From Trichostrongylus colubriformis (taxonomy: Eukaryota > Nematoda > Chromadorea > Rhabditida > Trichostrongylidae), in NCBI GenBank assembly GCA_963978905.1, contig OZ022258.1, positions 46,298,591 through 46,362,590 of the forward strand: a stretch of 64,000 nucleotides of DNA, written 5' to 3'. Below the pieces are notes generated by a model. The model did no database searches. It was not told the DNA's origin and worked only from the letters and a program-made list of their open reading frames with translations. The translations under genes were made by a program, and so were the position numbers. Of this stretch, positions 59,175 to 64,000 are shown in pieces. The stretch's first letter is position 1; each line of letters begins with the position of its first letter.

Positions 59175-59307
59175 ATCAATCTCACTGAGTCTATGGGAAA
59201 AATAATTAAATTTATAGACTGAAAAACTTTCTGAATGATTAGGCTCGCCGGGAGCACGATGGGCGCTTTGCGCACTAGTGGACGGTGTCGAAATGTTTCA
59301 CTACATC
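59175..59307. repeat. Interspersed repeat R7, copy 2
   Basis: gggaaaaataattaaattta, tgattaggctcgccgggagc, gtggacggtgtcgaaatgt; direct counterpart of 50873-51000. Confidence 0.75.
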
Positions 59308-59787
59308 TAACACAAAATCGTTAGCATTCAAGCAACAGATGACCAAAGGATCCAAACCTATGCATACCGAACTGTGAGCGGTTTTTGTGAGCACTTGTTA
59401 TCATATAGGCGTAGCTGGCGCAGTAACAGATTGAAAGCACTCCCACTCTCATGATCGCCTTGAAGCTGAAAGCACTAATTGGCACATCGATTAGCCTCAC
59501 ACGTTTTTGTATAGGCCTAATCGCATTCACCTGCTACAGCAATTGTGTCGGGAGCTAGAAAGCGCAGAGCATCACAACCCGGCCAGGGAGTGATTGACGC
59601 CAGAAACTTTACCCTTTATCCTTTATCAGGGTTGTTAGAGCTATGTGGGCTGGACATGTGTCAGCATTAAGTGATTTCCAAGGCATAGGATGCATATTAT
59701 GATCATTTTGCTCAGCTGTTGGAACACCTAATTTTTTACCGCTTGATTCGAACCGCTAGTTTCCATCAACTCTTATTGTAAGTGGTG

Positions 59788-59938
59788 AAGGCCGCCGTTA
59801 GACTTCAATTTTGCGGTGTCGCGGTGTCGCGGCTCCGCAAGCGAAGTTGCGGCATTGCACAATCTCAAGGTCGCAGTATCGCGTGCGATAGTGCGACGTT
59901 GCAAAATCACAAAATCGCAAAGTATGACGGTGGCCTAG
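59788..59938. repeat. Repeat family R2, copy 3
   Basis: ggccgccgttagacttcaat at the left and, inverted, cgcaaagtatgacggtggcc at the right, with gcattgcacaatctcaaggt inside. A further degraded copy runs from about 60660 to 60800. Confidence 0.78.
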
Positions 59939-60127
59939 GGTGGAGGCGCTGAAATGGAGCGCACACCGAGACCCATGATTTTCCGCGGGTAAATGGTTTC
60001 CTGGGGTATTGGAAGAGCTTGGAAGAGCGTTTTTCGAATTTACCCTAAAAAATGAATGAAACACACAAAGAAGGTGCAGAAAGAGAGTGCCTGCAGTGTC
60101 AGACTGGCGGCGATAATTCGTATAATT

Positions 60128-60307
60128 CTAGATATGAGTTACTGAAACGAATTCCCATTTAAATGATTGCCATATCTTTGCGAAGCTCCGATTTGATTTT
60201 TTGGCACGGCACACTTCACCGTGGGACATCTTACACATTTTGGAAGACGGCTCCGATTCCATAGTGATCTCTTGCCGTTTAGCATTTGGATGCATTATGT
60301 GATTCAT
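60128..60307 (-). CDS. Possible small reading frame, unknown product
   Basis: From ATG at 60305-60307 the minus strand reads MNHIMHPNAKRQEITMESEP then SSKMCKMSHGEVCRAKKSNR and ends TAG, 59 aa. The composition is hydrophilic and basic, less random than its neighbours, but no family or splice partner is recognised. Could be chance. Confidence 0.2.
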   Translation of the reverse strand: MNHIMHPNAKRQEITMESEPSSKMCKMSHGEVCRAKKSNRSFAKIWQSFKWEFVSVTHI

Positions 60308-60399
60308 TTTATTGAGGCAGATATATAGAAAACAAATATAAAATTGGACATAGATATATACACAGACAGATAATGAAAAGGTAGAAGCAGAGACATCCA

Positions 60400-61290
60400 T
60401 TACCTGTGAACGAAAAATTTTGTGGGAAAATTCGGGTTTCCTTTCAGGGGCCTACCTGCTGGAGCTATATTTCTGATTTTAAAAGGGTTCTGTTCACAGC
60501 ATACTCTCGTGAATAAGTGAAGAGGGAATATGTACTCGACTACCTACAGGTGCAAATGGGATACGGTAAAATGCACGACAGAGTCCAAAAATTTGATGGG
60601 TCTACCTTTGTTCTGAACACCTTTTCACGCATGAAAGTCTTATGGCCATTCAGACATGATGACGTCAAACTTCGCTTTTTCGCAGTTTCACGAGCATGCT
60701 GTGTCGCGCTTTTCTAGCCCGATTTTGCTCCGTCAAAATTCTTCGCGCGCTGGATTACACCGCGGAATCGCAAAATCGCGAGGTCTCAAGTCGACCTAAT
60801 AGTCCCATTTTCTCATATTTGTAGCTTCTAGGGTAAGCTGAAGACGAAGGAAGCGCTTGTGCGTATCCTATTGCGTTTGCTGCTTATTAGCTTTAATGGA
60901 ATTGTACTTGAGAGACCAGACAATTTCCATCAACGTTAACTCCATTAGTCGAGTTTCAGCACCAAAAATGCCCTTACTGTACTGCTCTTACTTTGCAAGA
61001 GCATAATGGGAAATATGCAACCTCTTATGGATGCGCTACACATTCCACTACCACTCAGAATCGGAGTATACACTGTCCTGGGTTGAAGGAGGGTGTATCA
61101 AAACTCCGCTTAGGTCATGTTAGTAGATGCCGTCCAATTCATAACGAGACCAGCAGAGCCCATGACGCCCTTTTCGAGGCAATCCGCGTGGCGCGCTGGC
61201 CTACTTGGAATTATTTTACATTCGGAGAAAGGAAATTAAATATTTTCATCGTCCCGGAACAGTGGGTATCAGCGGGATCCGCAGAGAGGG
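60400..61290. other. No gene recognised
   Basis: Contains the degraded R2 copy (about 60660-60800). Frames of 66-109 codons on the plus strand lack splice context and resemblance to any family. Confidence 0.35.
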
Positions 61291-61297
61291 AGGCTCA

Positions 61298-61676
61298 AAG
61301 GAATCTTCCACGGAAAAATTAGTTTTTCTGCTACCCACGCTTTATACAGTATTCGCCTAATAAGAGTCGCATGCAAAGTTTCACGCGCGAAAGTGAGAAT
61401 TCGGCTGAGATACAACGATACAACTCCACAAATTCTCGGCCAAAGGCCAATCGCGGCGTGCGACGGGACGGGGTTTTTCTCCGTCCCGTCGCACGCCGCA
61501 ACCTCTTATTGAAGGCGTTGAAGGCCCCTCCCACACGGCCGAGAATTTGGAGAGTTGCATCTCAGCCGAATTCTAATTTTTTGTGTGAAACCTTGCGTGC
61601 GACCCCTATTAGGCAAACACAGCATAAATATATGCGTAACAAAGAAATTCTTTTTTTTGTGGACGATTCCTTTAAT
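61298..61676. mobile_element. Palindromic MITE, family M1, copy 3, with perfect inner palindrome
   Basis: Left end tcaaaggaatcttccacgga and right end, inverted, gtggacgattcctttaa. The arms share gcctaataagagtcgcatgc / gcgtgcgacccctattaggc. In the centre GCGGCGTGCGACGGGACGG (61453-61471) is matched perfectly by its reverse complement at 61481-61499 around a 9-nt spacer. Confidence 0.88.
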
Positions 61677-61699
61677 TGGTCTGAGTAGACAATAATCAA

Positions 61700-63480
61700 C
61701 CACTTGGTGGCAGAACGTGCTAGTTGGTGCGATGCCAGTTATCCTTATTGCACTTTCGTCAAAAGTAGTCGTGTCGTTGAAAAACCTCGCATAATTAGAA
61801 GTCGCCCATCGCGTCTAATACTCATGGCTGACTGAAAGTGCAGCGGCGGACTTCTCAAGTTTATTCGAAAGTTATATTGGCGTCTTGAATAAACATTTCA
61901 AAACTCTCATAATTCTAGTGAATACATCCTGGAGATGGTAAAGGATAAAGTATGAAGGTTTTGGCGTTAAAGAATCCCTTCTTAGGACGTGCCGTGCATC
62001 GTAGCTCCATTGGAAATGGAATGTCGATGATTGAGGTTGAGGAAATGAGACTCTTGCATTCACAGCATTACGGTGCCCACATTCACATGTTGCTATTTAT
62101 ATCAAATGCAATAAATAACCATAATACGAGGATGAAAATTGAAAACGAAAATATGAAAATTATGAAAGAAAATATGAAAAAATGAAAATTAGTCGGAAAC
62201 CGTCTCATCCGAGATGAATTGAGCTTTGCTCTGCTTCATTTCACTAAAAGACGTCGCATATTACCCATTCCACGTAATACAGAGCCCAGAGGTCTCCCCC
62301 ATGTGCTCATTTCCGGCTTCATCATTAGGGGGACTGATGTGAATGAGGCTGGATGCTTCAGTGTACCCTCCCAACTGACGCGCTTTCTGACTGCTTTGAA
62401 AGTGTGAGCACTAAAAAGAGCTCCGATTTTCGAGTTCAAATTTGGCCAACGCTTTCTCTGTGGCCTTTCAGTAGTCGTGAAATTTGATAAGGAAGCACTT
62501 GAGAAGGGAGCTTCTGCGTTTACATTTATCGCCTCCGTTGCCGCCTCCCGCTATGCGTTTCAATAAGGAATTCTCATCTCGGTGCTCACCCTCTGTCATT
62601 GACGACGCACCACTTAACCACTAATATTCGAGCCTATAATTCATCCTTCCTTTCCGTGCACCTAACCGTGAACGGAAACGTCCAGACATATCTCGTCTGC
62701 GTTTGGCCATTTTTCATCAATTCCTAGTAATCAACGAAATTCTGCTGTGCCAAACTAATTTCAACCACATTTGATTGCCGTTTGAGGAGTGCCCGACTGA
62801 GGAAAGTCATCGTTCGAAGAGGAGTTGAGACGACACTCCCTCCGTGACTCCGTGACGACATCACGGCAAAACATCGCCATCATTCCACTCCCAAGCATGT
62901 TAGCAGGCAAAAATGTCTTCACGAGTATCACTAGAAGTGGTGACCGACCGAAACGTCGAGCTAGTCAAGTGAGTGTTGCCTTTTCGTTCTTAACAATTTT
63001 CGTTTTTGATTTCCGAAGTCACAAAATCCATGAATGGCGGATTTTTGCTAATAATCTGCCGTACCCAAAATGTTCTCCATGGAACTAAATCCTCGCAATA
63101 AATTTGATAATTAAAACGAGGTTCTTAAACTTGGGACTTAATGGAGCTACTGTAGCAAACCAACTCGGCAAAAGGCAACCACTTTTTTCTGATTCTTTTC
63201 AGCGAATCCCTTCGGTGAGATTCACAGAATTCCTTGTTATTGACACGTTCTTCAGAACACCTGAAATGAGCGCCTTTTGCATCACGCAACTAGGGGGTGC
63301 TCGTTGGGTTTCGCTCGTTTCAAAGACTTGACTATTACGCGGAATTTCCCGCGTAGTTTCTTTGTAGAATAAATTTACTAACAGCTTGCATGAAAAAGTG
63401 TGCTCAAGGCGATCGGTACTCCTGAGATGCGCTATGCTTTCGGAAAAGATATTGCATTCAGATGGATGCATGCACCCAAA
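61700..63480. other. No gene firmly recognised
   Basis: A minus-strand frame at 62236-62439 (FTSVPLMMKPEMSTWGRPLG, then SVLRGMGNMRRLLV) looks like it could be transposon-derived but I cannot assign it. 62130-62190 is an A-rich gaaaat/atgaaa low-complexity stretch. The rest is unique-looking. Confidence 0.35.
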
Positions 63481-63487
63481 TTGCACT

Positions 63488-63680
63488 ACCCCCCGTCAGA
63501 CTTCGCGTTTTGCCATAATGCGATTCTGCGATTTTGCAATGTCGCCCTTTCGCACGCGATCCTACGACCTTGAGATTGCAGTACCGTCGCATAGCGTGCG
63601 GAATCCTAGCAAAATCGCGAAATGGCGGAATAGCAGAATCGCAAAGTAGCAGAATCGTGAAGTCTGACTGCTGCCTGAGC
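63488..63680. repeat. Repeat family R2, copy 4
   Basis: cgtcagacttcgcgttttgc at the left and, inverted, gcagaatcgtgaagtctgac at the right, with ccttgagattgcagtacc inside in the order of the other copies. About 190 bp, made mostly of degenerate CGATTTTGC units. Confidence 0.78.
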
Positions 63681-63689
63681 TCCACCTCA

Positions 63690-64000
63690 TTTAATGAGAT
63701 ATGCATCACGGTTTCTTTTAAAATGGTGAGACGGAAATAACATTTCTCCACAAGGGAATCGACCACGGATTGTGATGCCTTTTGAAATCCTCTACTAGAT
63801 ACAACGCATGAACAGATAGACGAAACTAAATGTGTACAACGATTGATCCCATTCTCACAATGCCCCTTGACCCCTGTAGATCCCACGGAGTTTAGCCGGT
63901 GATAAAATTTGTGAACTTTTTTCGCTAGTCTTAAGGGTGGTCGCGGCAAATTGTGCGCTATACCCCATTTCTCCAGATTGTTCAAAATATTCAAGGGTTT
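63690..64000 (-). other. Open reading frame reaching the window end, possibly repeat-derived
   Basis: On the minus strand about 100 codons run from the right edge without a stop (GVKGHCENGINRCTHLVSSI, then GFQKASQSVVDSLVEKCYF) and continue into the R2 copy. The abutting repeat and lack of splice signals suggest a degraded mobile element rather than a host exon. Its start may lie outside the window. Confidence 0.3.

Noticed and set aside
62236..62439. Minus-strand frame with transposon-like flavour
   Set aside because: No family can be named and no structural ends are visible; mentioned only in the interval entry.
1..64000. CRISPR arrays, rRNA, functional tRNA, SL RNA genes
   Set aside because: No regularly spaced direct repeats, no conserved rRNA segments, only tRNA-like fragments with unpaired acceptor stems, and no spliced-leader sequence seen.

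Overview
This looks like nuclear DNA of a parasitic clade V (strongylid, hookworm-like) nematode. Genes have many short exons bounded by GT and TTTYAG. Two genes have a strong 3' splice site 1-4 nt before the ATG with no partner exon, as expected for spliced-leader trans-splicing. The recognisable proteins are nematode-typical, and the space between genes is filled with fold-back elements (MITEs), mariner remnants and short interspersed repeats. Nothing bacterial, no rRNA, no CRISPR.

Layout, left to right. 147-4559 (-): 17 exons of kindlin/UNC-112, complete at the C-terminus, first exon(s) not found. 4560-10495: no gene recognised; repeats, G/C homopolymers and a fold-back element ending just before the next gene. 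10496-12454 (+): a four-exon centromeric histone H3 (CENP-A/HCP-3 type, 161 aa). 12455-20312: no gene recognised; repeats and a perfect 41-bp hairpin. 20316-21208: decayed mariner, ending next to the acceptor of an SLC52-type riboflavin transporter (21232-26504, +, 10 exons, 416 aa). 27296-30575 (-): GLD-2-type cytoplasmic poly(A) polymerase. 30565-32945 (-): unidentified basic/acidic nuclear-type protein with a probable double-stranded-RNA-binding fold, end-to-start overlapping the GLD-2 gene. 33100-41500: mostly repeats, a Penelope-like fragment and a few orphan exons. 41640-42408 (+): secreted or GPI-anchored Ly-6/three-finger protein. 46039-46552 (-): 3' end of a small membrane protein. 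48626-58203 (+): LAMP-family (LAMP5/UNC-46-like) membrane protein with large repeat-filled introns. 58204-64000: repeats and low-confidence reading frames.

The genes do not form one pathway. The only intimate arrangement is the pair at 27296-32945, where the upstream gene's stop and the putative GLD-2 start lie in the same few bases behind one 3' splice site. All exon models were assembled by eye from splice signals, reading phase and family resemblance. Phase is consistent across every junction given, but transcripts were not available.
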